64,000 nt of DNA from DATMER01 sp963844885 (GTDB lineage Bacteria > Acidobacteriota > Thermoanaerobaculia > Multivoradales > UBA5704): contig CAWJQA010000018.1 in assembly GCA_963844885.1 (NCBI GenBank), positions 372,001 through 436,000 of the forward strand. The letters are read 5' to 3'. The notes beneath the pieces are model-generated. The model did no database searches, had not been told where the DNA came from, and was given only the letters and a program-made list of their open reading frames with translations. Every line of letters starts with the position of its first letter. Position 1 is the stretch's first letter. Shown here one piece after another: positions 1-8,655 of the stretch. Both the position numbers and the translations under genes were made by a program.

Positions 1-113
1 GGATAAAACCCGGAGCTACTGTCCTGCGTAGGAAACAACTCCGGGGGCACAAATATTTTAGTGCCCGGCACGCAGGCTTTCAAGCGGCGGTAAGATCGGC
101 AGGGAAGGGCGGC

Positions 114-563
114 CTACTCGCCCGCCATGTCGAGCGCCTCCTTCCGGAGCGCCTCGCTAATGCGGAAGCCTTGGTCCGCCAGGTTCTCGAGGAGGGGGGC
201 CGCCGCAGGAACGAGGCCCCGCTTTTTCGCTCGTACGATCAGGGCTACCGTCCCGATGATCCTGAGGCCGAGACGCTTCCCTACGGAGCGTGCCTGCCGG
301 TCGTCAAGGACAATGGTCCACCCCCGCTCGCAAGCCAAGGCGAGAGCTTCGGCTTCGCCGGAGTCCACGAGCATGCCGAGCGCGGCAACCAGAGCCCGGT
401 CGGAAGGGGCCGCGACGCTCAGCCAGTCGAGGGACAGCCCAAACTCCTCCTGGACGGCGGGTGGAACCTGGACAGGATCGAAAAGGGCGGGTAGAAGATC
501 GAGGCGGTCGATGCGTTCAAGGGCGATAAGACAAGCGCTGTCACAGATGACCGGCTCCCTCAA
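114..563 (-). CDS. PIN-domain toxin (DUF3368-like)
   Basis: 149-aa PIN-like nuclease, the probable RNase toxin of a toxin-antitoxin pair. The N-terminus VICDSACLIAL carries the first acidic residue of the PIN fold. A second acidic patch follows in DSGEAEALALA and a third in VLDDRQAR, the spacing expected of the DUF3368 branch. The start codon is TTG at 563, which overlaps the TGA stop of the upstream antitoxin (TTGA), so translation is probably coupled. A family call rests on motif layout only; the RNA target is unknown. Confidence 0.82.
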   Translation of the reverse strand: MREPVICDSACLIALERIDRLDLLPALFDPVQVPPAVQEEFGLSLDWLSVAAPSDRALVAALGMLVDSGEAEALALACERGWTIVLDDRQARSVGKRLGLRIIGTVALIVRAKKRGLVPAAAPLLENLADQGFRISEALRKEALDMAGE

Positions 564-784
564 GAGCCGACCTCGGCGCGCAGCTCTTCCGGAGGGTAGT
601 CGAAGACCGGCACCCCGAAGCGCCCCAGAAGCTCCATGAAGACTCTCTTGGACAAGCCCGCGATCTTCGCCGCCTGGCCTAGAGACGCCCGGCCGGCCTC
701 AAAGGTCTTGACGGCCAGAAGGAGCTTTGCCTCGTCCTCGGAAAGTCCGGAGGGAAGGTCGACCTGCAATGCAACCACACTCAT
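560..784 (-). CDS. UPF0175-type antitoxin
   Basis: 74-aa protein with the UPF0175 layout: a short N-terminal strand, a helical stretch KLLLAVKTFEAGRASLGQAA, then an HTH-like segment GLSKRVFMELLGRFGVPVFD. Such proteins neutralise DUF3368 PIN toxins and usually repress their own operon. The ATG at 784 starts the conserved region. The reading frame stays open further upstream (to 1306), but that part is antisense to the gene at 873-1322 and is not credible. It overlaps the toxin by 4 nt. Confidence 0.82.
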   Translation of the reverse strand: MSVVALQVDLPSGLSEDEAKLLLAVKTFEAGRASLGQAAKIAGLSKRVFMELLGRFGVPVFDYPPEELRAEVGS

Positions 785-872
785 GAGACCATGATAACGC
801 AGGATGGAGTGGCCATGGCCTTCTCTTCCTGCTTCCACAAAGAAGTCGGGGATGGTATTGGAGGATGAAGCA

Positions 873-1322
873 ATGGCAAGGAACGGAAGCGGGTGTGGGG
901 TGGCCTGGCTGGCCCTGATCGTGTCGCTGGTGGCGCTGTTCTTCTCCTGGAAGGCCTGGGAGCGTTCCGGGGGGACGGTCAAGGATCTGAAGATCCTGGG
1001 CACCGACGTGTCGGTGGGAGAGGAGTCGCCGCCGGACTGGCAGTCGGCGCTCGACGACGCGAAGGAGAAGCTCGCCGCGGCCCGGGACAAGATCGACTCC
1101 GAGGGCGACCTCGGCAAGGTCCGGGAGGACGTGAAGCGCGTCCGGGAGGATCTCGCCCGCTCCTTCCGGAAGGCGGGGGACGTGGGAGACACCGCGCGCC
1201 GCAAGTGGAAGGAGCTGGACTCCGATCTGGAGCGCCTGCAAGGCCAGCTCGAGAAGGGGGGCTCCCGGGCGAAGGAGACGCTGGACGGGGCCGTGGAGAA
1301 GATCAAGCGGATGGGCTCCTGA
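873..1322 (+). CDS. Small membrane-anchored coiled-coil protein
   Basis: 149-aa protein of unknown function. A transmembrane segment near residues 8-26 (VAWLALIVSLVALFFSW) is followed by a charged alpha-helical, probably coiled-coil tail from about residue 55 to the end, rich in D/E/K/R. The ATG at 873 was chosen because GGAGG lies 8 nt upstream (860-864); an in-frame ATG at 804 lacks a ribosome site. It looks like a single-pass protein with an extracytoplasmic helical domain. No family recognised. Confidence 0.7.
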   Translation: MARNGSGCGVAWLALIVSLVALFFSWKAWERSGGTVKDLKILGTDVSVGEESPPDWQSALDDAKEKLAAARDKIDSEGDLGKVREDVKRVREDLARSFRKAGDVGDTARRKWKELDSDLERLQGQLEKGGSRAKETLDGAVEKIKRMGS

Positions 1323-1340
1323 GCCCGGACGCCCCCTAGG

Positions 1341-1700
1341 CGTCAGCGTCTTCCGAGACGTTTCGGCCTTTTGCCACGGCCCTTCGGCGTCTCGCCGAGA
1401 CGTTTCGGCGCCTTGCCGAAGCGCTTCGGCGCCTCGCGAAGGCTCTCGGCGGTCGGCCGCAAGGCTTCGGCGCCCGCCGAGCGGCTTCGGCGTCTTGCCG
1501 CAACGCTTCGGCGTCTTGCCGCGGCCGTGCGCCGGCTCGCCGAAGCGTTACGGCGCCCGGCGAAGCCGCTCGCCGACTGCCGAAGCGTCTCGGCGTCTTG
1601 CCGAAGCCCTTCCACCTGCCGCCGCAACGCTTCGGCCTCTGCCGAAGTCTTTCGTCGAAGCGGCAACGGCCGTAGTCATGGCAACGAAACCAGTCTATGG
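1341..1700. repeat. Degenerate tandem array, 21-bp period, GC-rich
   Basis: About 15-17 consecutive units of 19-22 nt. The typical unit is CTTCGGCGTCTTGCCGAAGC, in which CTTCGGC and GCCGAAG form an imperfect inverted repeat, so each unit is itself a dyad. Units differ at several positions, so this is an old or selected array, not a fresh tandem duplication. Because 21 is a multiple of 3, both strands stay open over long stretches, giving spurious ORFs such as 1336-1728 (minus) and 1371-1709 (plus). Similar periodicity occurs at 24186-24470 and 49900-50420. Confidence 0.75.
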
Positions 1701-1754
1701 ACGCCATAAGCGTCCTATACATCGGCACAAGAGACCAGAATTATAGCGCCGTTC

Positions 1755-1783
1755 TTGACCTGCCGTGGCATCTTGAGTATAGT
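1755..1783 (+). promoter_or_regulatory. Sigma-70-type promoter
   Basis: TTGACC (1755-1760), a 17-bp spacer, then TATAGT (1778-1783). This is the best promoter match seen in the window. Transcription would start near 1790, about 380 nt before the first gene of the GTPase/SEDS/PBP operon. Confidence 0.65.
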
Positions 1784-1789
1784 ATAGAT

Positions 1790-2076
1790 GGTCTGTGCGG
1801 CATAGAGAGAGGAATCGGCTGCACGGAACCGCGGAGTTTGGCTCTTTGACAACTGAATGAGGACGGCCGGCCGCCGTGTCCAAGGCCGCCGCCGTCCGTC
1901 AATCTGGGGGTTCTGGCCTTCTGGGAACCCGTGTCCTCGCATTCGAGGACACGGGAGGCTCCGGGGGAAGGCCGGGTAGGAGGGCGTGTGGCCGCCCTCC
2001 TGTGACGACTCCCCTCGACCTTCCCCCCGCGAGAGGTGGCGCTCTCTGAAAGAAGTGTCGAGCCCGGGGGTTTTTT
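1790..2076 (+). ncRNA. Structured leader or small RNA (candidate)
   Basis: Gene-free stretch downstream of a strong promoter, with several inverted repeats: a perfect 12-bp stem CCCGTGTCCTCG/CGAGGACACGGG at 1926-1953, a stem AGGAGGGCG/CGCCCTCCT near 1978-2000, a GC-rich stem near 1861-1897, and a possible closing stem AGAGAG (1804-1811) with CTCTCT (2042-2047). It ends in a terminator-like hairpin and T-run. It may be an independent small RNA or an attenuator leader of the operon. No known RNA family was identified; a 6S-like shape is possible but unsupported. Confidence 0.4.
2024..2076 (+). terminator. Intrinsic terminator or attenuator
   Basis: CCCCCG (2024-2029) pairs with CGGGGG (2065-2070), enclosing an inner hairpin GAGAG/CTCTC (2031-2046), and is followed by TTTTTT (2071-2076). 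It lies between the promoter at 1755 and the operon start at 2169, so read-through would be needed for operon expression. Confidence 0.5.
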
Positions 2077-2168
2077 GCTGTGCCGGACGCGAGTGGCGGG
2101 AGTTGCAGGCCCTTCGCAAGGTCGGATAACCTTGCCCCGAGGTTTTCCTTCTAGAGGCAAGGAGCGCC

Positions 2169-3344
2169 ATGTCCAATGGAGACAGGCTTCCAGCCGGCTC
2201 GGATTCGGATCGGCTGAGGAAAGAGGCATTCGAACAGGAGGCCGAAGCACTGCGAGAGGATCTGGTCCGCTATTTCGCCAGCGGCGCCGTTCTCGATGAA
2301 TTGGGTCTGCCTCTGCGGCAGGCCATTCAGGAAGCCCTGAGACAGGTGGTGAAGGAGGCGCTCCAGGACGAGGACACCAAGATCATGGTCCGCCAGCAGG
2401 TGCGGGACACGATCCTGAACGGCTTGAAGAACGAGCTCGCCGAGGCACAGCCGAAGATCCTTGCCGCTCTCAGGAAGGAGTGGATCGGCAAATGGGGCAA
2501 GGGCCTAAAGGGCGCTGCCCAGCCCGATGCTGGCGCGGGGCCGGACGTGCTGGAGGGCGATGGGGAGCGCCGGCCTCCGATTGCTGCGCCGGGCACCGGG
2601 GTGCGGCCGACGGCCACCGACAGGTTCCTCAAGCTCGCGTCGTTGGTTTTCAGCCTCCTTGCGTTGGTGCTGGTTGGCTGGCTGCTCCTCCGCACCTTTC
2701 AGTCGGGAGAAGGCCCTGAACGCGCCCAACCTGCCAGCTCCTCGACGACGGGACAGGGGCAGAACGAGCCGGAATCACGCCAGAGCGATCAAGTCGAGTT
2801 TGTCAGCGATCCCTGGGCGCTCCGGGATACTTGGACCACCCGGATGGAAGCTGCCGTTCGTGGTCTACCCACCACTTCGCCGCTTCTCCGGAGCCTGGAG
2901 GGACACCCGCTGGCCGAGCAGTTCAATTGCTGGTTCGACAAGAGTGCGATCGGGCAGCTCGACAGTTTCATCTCAAAGACCCGCGTCGACATGAAACAGC
3001 TCAAGACGCCGCGAGACGGAGTCTTCCAGGATTGCGTACAGGAGAGCTACGCCAACAGCCCGCTGCCGGTCTTCGGCGCCCAGTCGATCGTCCACGTCGC
3101 TCTCCAGCGCCGGGCCGACGCGAAGTGGGTAGGTTGCCCGAACGACAAGAAGCCGGCGGATGTTCCCGACCTCGCGGCCTTTCAGGCTGACGGCCAGCCC
3201 GGGCCGGGCACCAACAAGCTGCTCAACGCCTATCTGGCCTGCGCCGGTTTCTCGTCGCAGATCGAGATCAAGAACAGCTCGGCCGCGCCAGAGTATCTGT
3301 TCACTTTGTATGTTGCCTTGAAGGAGCTGTCACAAGGGGGATGA
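2169..3344 (+). CDS. Single-pass membrane protein opening the GTPase/SEDS/PBP operon
   Basis: 391 aa, no recognised family. Residues 1-110 are charged and alpha-helical (cytoplasmic, possibly coiled coil), followed by a G/P-rich linker, a transmembrane helix at about 155-176 (LASLVFSLLALVLVGWLLL), and a ~210-residue extracytoplasmic domain. That domain holds four cysteines (in FNCWF, FQDCVQ, VGCPND, LACAG) that could form two disulfides. AAGGAG at 2159-2164 precedes the ATG. Its stop overlaps the next start (ATGA), so the gene is coupled to the GAP1-like protein. It could link the cytoplasmic GTPase to the periplasm (inference). Confidence 0.75.
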   Translation: MSNGDRLPAGSDSDRLRKEAFEQEAEALREDLVRYFASGAVLDELGLPLRQAIQEALRQVVKEALQDEDTKIMVRQQVRDTILNGLKNELAEAQPKILAALRKEWIGKWGKGLKGAAQPDAGAGPDVLEGDGERRPPIAAPGTGVRPTATDRFLKLASLVFSLLALVLVGWLLLRTFQSGEGPERAQPASSSTTGQGQNEPESRQSDQVEFVSDPWALRDTWTTRMEAAVRGLPTTSPLLRSLEGHPLAEQFNCWFDKSAIGQLDSFISKTRVDMKQLKTPRDGVFQDCVQESYANSPLPVFGAQSIVHVALQRRADAKWVGCPNDKKPADVPDLAAFQADGQPGPGTNKLLNAYLACAGFSSQIEIKNSSAAPEYLFTLYVALKELSQGG

Positions 3345-5572
3345 GCAACGCGGCCCGCATGCCGGAGATCGAGCAGGCGTTCTACGGCTCCTTCTCCGGG
3401 ACTCACGATTTTCGCATCCTCGCCGCCTCGGACGGTCTGAGCCGGGATGAGCGCGAGGCCATTCTCCACCACTCGAATCTGGGCGGCAGCGCCCTTACGG
3501 CGGACTCGCCGGAGCCGATCTACACGTTCTACGAGTTGGCCGGGCGCCGGGGACGGCGATGGGCTTTTTCTCGGACCGTCTTTCTCGGCCGCGAGCGGCG
3601 TGGCAACAACTACCTTGTCCACGTGCTCGCCTTCGGCGAGGACACCATGGACAGGCTGCGCGGCGACCTGTTCCTCTTGGAGGATCTCGGTCTGTTGAGC
3701 CGGGACAAGCCGCGCGAGGAAGCGACTCTGCCGGTGCTCTTCCTGCCCGCGGCCGAGGCGAATCTCCGGTCGCGGCGGCGGCTCGGGGAAGCCGCGCCGG
3801 GATTCCCACCGGAACGCCTGGTGGGAGCTCTGCGCGGGCTGTCCGCGGGGCCGGTCGCCCTCCAGGTCCCGGACGGAGCGGCCGGCAAGGCGCTCTGCCG
3901 AGCGGTGCTCGCCGTTCTTCCGCCGGCCGACCGGGAGAGGCTTTCGTTCTGCACCCGGTTCACCCTGCAGCGGGGCGCCGCCTTCCATCTAGCCGCCTTC
4001 GTAGCGGAGGACGCTGCTCTGACCGAGCGCTATCTCCCGCGCTTCGACCTCGGGCGGGCGGAGCTTGCGCCGGCTCCCGCGGAAGATCCCTTCACGGACT
4101 GGATGAAGGAGGTTGGAAAGGGCGTCGAGCCTCTCTACGGCTTCTCGCTGCTCGAACGACCTGAACAGGCGGCGCCCACGATCGACGCGCTGCGGCGTTG
4201 GAGCGACTGGATCGCCGACCGGATCGGCACCTCTCCGGCCGAGGACGCCCAGCGCCGCGGGTTGCCGGTCGTCGCGATCGCCGGCGACGAGCGCAATCGG
4301 CGGTTGGACGTCGTCGGGCGGCTGCTGGTCGACGCCGCTCTCGAAGAGGTGAAGCAGCGGGTGGAAGCGGCTCTCGCCGGAGGGGAGAAGCCGCTCGCCT
4401 CCATCGCCGAAGCGTGCGCCGTTGTCCGGGAGAGGGATCCGGAGGGCAAGGCGGTGGAGCGGATGCTGCTGGACGAAGATCGCCGCCGCTCGCGCCCCGG
4501 AGCCAAGACGAGACCGCTCGAGGACATCACCGCCGCCGTCGCTGCCGCTCTGCTGGGCGGCGAGCGGGCGCGGCTCGACCGCATCTATGATCCTAAGGGA
4601 GGCCGGGCTTTGCTGCGCGGCCGGGAGGAGGCCGCCGTCTGGCTTCTCACCCTGCACCGCGCGAGCCCGCTGGCCTGCCTGGAACTGGTCACCGCGTGGA
4701 TCATCCACTGGCGGCTCGCGCAAGGCCTCGGCATGCAAGACGAGTTTGCGGTGATTCTGGCGGCGCTGCCCCAGAATTGGACAGGGCCCGACGTGGCGGC
4801 GACGGTACGCACGGGTATCGCCTCGCTGGAAGCGGCGGCGCCCCCGGCCGGGCCGGACGGAGAGCGCGCGGCCTGGTTCCTCGCCCTGCTCGCCGGGGTG
4901 CGCTCCCGCTTGAAATCTCTGTTTCCGGGGACCATCGCGGCCCGTCTGGCTCTCGACGAGGATCTCTTTCCGCGTCTGCCTCCGGGCGATCTGGAGGAGC
5001 TTGCGCCGCTGTGCGCCTCGACGTTCCCGGGGCGGCTGGCCGAGAGCCTGGGCAGGAGCCCGGCCGCCGGTCCGGTCCTGGCCGTGCTCCTCGTCGCCTG
5101 CCGGGACGGCTTTCTCGGCCGGAAGGTCGGTGGCCGGGAGTGGGACGTCTATCGGGAGCCCGCGTACTGGGATCTGGCGGCCCGGATCGCCGCGCAGGCC
5201 GCGTCGGCGCCGAAACTGCTCGAGAATCTCACCTGGCTTCTCTGGGCGGCATCCAGGTTGATTTCCAAAGCTCACCGTGGTGGCAGCGAACAGGCGAACC
5301 GCCTTCTCACCGAAGCCCTCGGCCTCGTGATCGCCGCCAACCCCCGGGGGATCATGGACATCGCGGTGCGGGTCGTCTACCGGCTGATTCTCTGCGGATG
5401 GGACCTCCGCTTTCCGATCGATGGCGGCGGGCTGCTGCGTTTCCGCATCCAGGCCGGGAGGGATGCGATGGAGCGGAGCCTCCATCCGGGGCTCTGTCAC
5501 GGTACTCTGATGAGGATTGCCAGTCTGGACAAGAGGCGGTGGTTTGATTCAGGAGGGAGCACGGACAGATGA
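3341..5572 (+). CDS. GAP1-like GTPase-associated adaptor protein
   Basis: 743-aa cytoplasmic protein. The N-terminus (EQAFYGSFSGTHDFRILAAS, then a strand-rich region with FSRTVFLG and NYLVHVLAF) resembles the N-terminal type 2 domain of 'GTPase-associated protein 1', known from predicted NTP-dependent conflict systems where it neighbours double-GTPases. The rest is mostly alpha-helical and contains no enzyme motif I recognise. ATGA overlaps at both ends place it between a membrane protein and a P-loop GTPase. The domain call is by eye; a profile search against GAP1-N2, GAP1-M and GAP1-C would settle it. Confidence 0.65.
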   Translation: MSNAARMPEIEQAFYGSFSGTHDFRILAASDGLSRDEREAILHHSNLGGSALTADSPEPIYTFYELAGRRGRRWAFSRTVFLGRERRGNNYLVHVLAFGEDTMDRLRGDLFLLEDLGLLSRDKPREEATLPVLFLPAAEANLRSRRRLGEAAPGFPPERLVGALRGLSAGPVALQVPDGAAGKALCRAVLAVLPPADRERLSFCTRFTLQRGAAFHLAAFVAEDAALTERYLPRFDLGRAELAPAPAEDPFTDWMKEVGKGVEPLYGFSLLERPEQAAPTIDALRRWSDWIADRIGTSPAEDAQRRGLPVVAIAGDERNRRLDVVGRLLVDAALEEVKQRVEAALAGGEKPLASIAEACAVVRERDPEGKAVERMLLDEDRRRSRPGAKTRPLEDITAAVAAALLGGERARLDRIYDPKGGRALLRGREEAAVWLLTLHRASPLACLELVTAWIIHWRLAQGLGMQDEFAVILAALPQNWTGPDVAATVRTGIASLEAAAPPAGPDGERAAWFLALLAGVRSRLKSLFPGTIAARLALDEDLFPRLPPGDLEELAPLCASTFPGRLAESLGRSPAAGPVLAVLLVACRDGFLGRKVGGREWDVYREPAYWDLAARIAAQAASAPKLLENLTWLLWAASRLISKAHRGGSEQANRLLTEALGLVIAANPRGIMDIAVRVVYRLILCGWDLRFPIDGGGLLRFRIQAGRDAMERSLHPGLCHGTLMRIASLDKRRWFDSGGSTDR

Positions 5573-6768
5573 TCCAATGCACAACCTGCGGCAAGGAGTT
5601 TTCGGACGACCCGCCGCTGACCTGCGACAAGTGTGGAGCGCAGCTGAAGAAACCGGTTGGTACCGAGTCGGGTGCGTTGGTGCTGTCCTCGCCGCGTGAG
5701 GAAGAGGCGCCGCCGCCCGAGCCCTCGCCGCGCCCCAGGACGGATGATGAGCTGCGGCGGCGGCGCCGGGTGCCGATGCCCGTCGAAGAGGACGGAGGAA
5801 AGCTCGATCCCGACCAGCTCGACACCATCTCGGCCTACGGCAAGAAGCAGGCGATCGTGACGGTGATCGGTTTCGGAGGGAGCGGCAAGACCTTCTGGGT
5901 GAACCGTCTCCGCGACGAGATGCCGAACCGCTCCTGGCGTTGCTCCGAGGAGCCGGAGGAGGAGATCCCACTGAGCCCGGCGGGGATTCAGTTGACGCAG
6001 CTCATTCCACCGGCCGAGGCGGGTCGGTCGCACCGCCCTTATTTGGTCGTCGATTGTGCCGGAGAGAGTTTCGTCCAGGCGCTTGAGCGGCAGAGAGGGA
6101 CCAGCAGCCTGATGGGGTCGGCGGTGCGCTCCTATCTGGTCGCGTTGGGATTCGCCAGTGCCTACGTCCTCGTCATCCCCGCCGCGGACCTGATGCAGTA
6201 TCGAGAGGAGGAGGCGCTCGATGCTACGCAGGCAACCCGGAAGCAGCAGGAGGTTCTTCGCCGGGTGGTCGACGGCTTCCACAAGATCATCGCGGGGATG
6301 GTCGCCGCGGGAGAAAAGATGGCTCGGAAGGGCCCTGATGACTTCCTCAAGGAGGGGTTGACTCGGGAAGAGCTCAAGGACGTTTTCGAGCGCAGCCGCA
6401 TGAAATGCCCGCAACCGATCTATGTCGCCCTCGCCCAGGCGGACCGGCTGACCGTTGGCGCCAGGAACGATGATTGGGACAGCGATCCGTTCCTGTTTGC
6501 AGCGAAACATGGAAGCAAGCTGTTCAAAGCCGTTCATGATTCCTTCGATCACTATCGCTTCGACTTCCTCAGTGCATTCTACGGGCACGACGGCGGTACG
6601 AGACCCCACTATGGCGACCCCCACTACGGAGCCGTGGAGGCATTCAAGTGGATTCATGATCGAGTGAGCCCGCGACCGGGCATGACGACCCCGATCTCGA
6701 CCCGCGAGACGGTCGAGATGCGGAAGCGCCTGGACCCTGAATTCCGGCAAGCCTGGGGGGCGCGATGA
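5569..6768 (+). CDS. Zinc-ribbon P-loop GTPase (DO-GTPase-like)
   Basis: 399 aa. An N-terminal zinc ribbon has C4, C7, C19 and C22 (CTTC..CDKC). A P/R/E-rich linker leads to a Ras-like NTPase core: Walker A GFGGSGKT at residues 101-108, Walker B/G3 as VVDCAGES with D162-x-x-G165, and a probable G4 motif LAQAD near residue 287. This is the expected partner of GAP1-type adaptors. It probably acts as a nucleotide-controlled switch at the cytoplasmic side of the SEDS/PBP pair. Start and stop overlap neighbours by 4 nt each. GTP specificity is inferred. Confidence 0.72.
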   Translation: MIQCTTCGKEFSDDPPLTCDKCGAQLKKPVGTESGALVLSSPREEEAPPPEPSPRPRTDDELRRRRRVPMPVEEDGGKLDPDQLDTISAYGKKQAIVTVIGFGGSGKTFWVNRLRDEMPNRSWRCSEEPEEEIPLSPAGIQLTQLIPPAEAGRSHRPYLVVDCAGESFVQALERQRGTSSLMGSAVRSYLVALGFASAYVLVIPAADLMQYREEEALDATQATRKQQEVLRRVVDGFHKIIAGMVAAGEKMARKGPDDFLKEGLTREELKDVFERSRMKCPQPIYVALAQADRLTVGARNDDWDSDPFLFAAKHGSKLFKAVHDSFDHYRFDFLSAFYGHDGGTRPHYGDPHYGAVEAFKWIHDRVSPRPGMTTPISTRETVEMRKRLDPEFRQAWGAR

Positions 6769-8648
6769 GCTCGGTCTATCGCCGTGCCGCTTTGAAAGAA
6801 TGGCTTTTTTTCGGAGGCGCCTGCGTCGTCTGCGCGTTCATCCTCGGCTGGGCCTGGCGGTCGAGCCTCGCCTCCCGTCCTCGCTTTGAGGACGGCCGTG
6901 GAGCTCTGGCGGACGCTCTCAAGTGGCCGTTGCCCAATTTTCCTGGCGTTGCGCCGGTGGAGCGGGAGACGATTCAGCGCGAGTTCAAGCTTGACGATCC
7001 GCTGATGGCAGCCGACTTGCGCCTCTGGATGGACATCCCCGAGGAAGGCTGGGCCAGTCCGCGCAACCCCTCGGCTCTGGAAGAGCTGGGGAGCGCGATG
7101 CGTGCGATGCGCAGCCTGCCGGCAGCCGGCGAGCTGCCCGCGGAGCCCGCCCGGCCCGGCGAGGAGACACCGTACGATCCTGCCATCAAGCTGCTGAGCC
7201 GCGCCAACAACGCCCAGCCGGACGTTTGGATCGTGCTCTACGACCGCGGCGTCCTCCAGTTTAGGAAGGGAAATTTCGCCGCTTCCCAGCGGGACTTGGA
7301 AACGGCGTACCGGAGCCTGCGGCCGCTTCTCGATGCTCCGACTCCGGCGGTGTATGAGGCGGCGATCCACACACAGTATGCGCTTGGTCATGCGCTGATC
7401 CGTGGCGGTGATGGAGAGCCCGCGGACCAACTCGCCCGCCGCAAGGCCGACGCGATCGCAGCCTTCCGCGCTGCTGTCGTCCTGGTCCGGCCGCTGTGGT
7501 CCACCGGAGTCGAGCCCTATAGCTACGCCGTTCATCCTTTGGGCCTGTTCCAGCTTCGACCGACGAGCCTCTCCACCGGCGCTCTGGTCAGCGATCTCGT
7601 GGCCGCCTACATGGGCACGCCGGGCTATCACGATTGCGAGGAAAAGGCGCAGGGGGACCCCTGCCAGAACAGGGACCGGCGGTCAGCCTGTTACTTCCGG
7701 GACCGGGTGTTCTGCAACAGCTCGACCCGAGCGGGAGGTGTTTTCGGTCCGCCCTTCCTGCGTTTGTTTCAGGATTATTACAAAGGGCAGGAGCAGGCGT
7801 GGAACGAGGAATACCGCCTCTGGGCGCTGTCGAACGCCGTGGACCGCATGGCGGAAAACAGCTCGCTGGGGGAGGACCCCTACCTCCTCTACAACCTGGG
7901 CTCCCTGCTGATCCAGGTGGGTGAATTTGGGGCGGCGGCCGACCTTTTGGAGACGGCCAAGACCTCGCTGACGAACGATGAGCCTGTCGACGATGCGAAC
8001 CGGATCATCCGGCTTTCTTCCGTAGTGAACGTGCTGGCCGGCCGCGCGCCCACGGGCCAGACCACCGCCGGCAGGCAGGACCCCAGCGATTTGCGGGAGC
8101 TCTTCCACCGGCTCTATGAAAACGATGAAACGCTCAAGGTCAAGGAGTTCGCCGCCGTGGGTAACGAGTTCGAGCCCAGCGCCCGCAACCTGCTCGACCG
8201 TTGGCTTTTCCTCCGTCTCTGGCGCCAGCTTCTCGAGGAAGGCCGGTTTGACCGTTTCAATCAGGAGTACGACCGCCTGGAAGGGGAAAAGGGTGTGCCG
8301 GTGGAATTCTTTCGCCGTTGGCATGATGAGGTTCTAACCGATTTCGGCCGCCAGGCGCTGGCGCAGGCCGACCGGTACGAGAAAACCGGCGAGCCGGCGC
8401 GGGCGAGTCTGATTCGCAGGTTCCTGAGCGACGACGGGCACTTCCCGTCAGAAATCACCCATCAGGCCCGAAGCTGGACAGGCTGGATCGGATGGGCCTG
8501 GCGCAAGTCCTGGGCCTGGGCTCTGACCGGGATCGTGCTGGTTCTCCTGATTCGTTCCGCGTTTCGCAGGCAAGTGGCTCTGGCTGCCTATCGGAAAACC
8601 TTTTCCAGTCTTCATCGCCTATCCCGCCTGGGCAAGGACGCCTACTGA
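6765..8648 (+). CDS. Membrane protein with TPR-like helical repeats
   Basis: 627 aa. A transmembrane helix near residues 13-31 (WLFFGGACVVCAFILGWAW) is followed by a large, mostly helical soluble region with TPR-like patches (for example ALGHALIRGGDGEPADQLAR and YNLGSLLIQVGEFGAAADLL), and a second transmembrane helix sits near residues 577-597. The topology suggests a periplasmic helical domain tethered at both ends, a shape typical of scaffolds. A cysteine cluster (CEEKAQGDPCQNRDRRSAC) may form disulfides. It overlaps the GTPase stop (ATGA). No enzymatic motif seen. Confidence 0.72.
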   Translation: MSSVYRRAALKEWLFFGGACVVCAFILGWAWRSSLASRPRFEDGRGALADALKWPLPNFPGVAPVERETIQREFKLDDPLMAADLRLWMDIPEEGWASPRNPSALEELGSAMRAMRSLPAAGELPAEPARPGEETPYDPAIKLLSRANNAQPDVWIVLYDRGVLQFRKGNFAASQRDLETAYRSLRPLLDAPTPAVYEAAIHTQYALGHALIRGGDGEPADQLARRKADAIAAFRAAVVLVRPLWSTGVEPYSYAVHPLGLFQLRPTSLSTGALVSDLVAAYMGTPGYHDCEEKAQGDPCQNRDRRSACYFRDRVFCNSSTRAGGVFGPPFLRLFQDYYKGQEQAWNEEYRLWALSNAVDRMAENSSLGEDPYLLYNLGSLLIQVGEFGAAADLLETAKTSLTNDEPVDDANRIIRLSSVVNVLAGRAPTGQTTAGRQDPSDLRELFHRLYENDETLKVKEFAAVGNEFEPSARNLLDRWLFLRLWRQLLEEGRFDRFNQEYDRLEGEKGVPVEFFRRWHDEVLTDFGRQALAQADRYEKTGEPARASLIRRFLSDDGHFPSEITHQARSWTGWIGWAWRKSWAWALTGIVLVLLIRSAFRRQVALAAYRKTFSSLHRLSRLGKDAY

Positions 8649-8655
8649 GGTTCCC

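Noticed and set aside
1..113. Feature in the first 113 bases
   Set aside because: Weak CCGGAG/CTCCGG pairing only; nothing supportable.
1336..1746. Overlapping ORFs on both strands within the 21-bp array
   Set aside because: A period divisible by three keeps frames open; products are R/A/P-rich repeats without start signals.
1790..2076. 6S RNA
   Set aside because: A closing stem is possible, but no central bubble or conserved sequence could be shown; kept only as a structured leader candidate.
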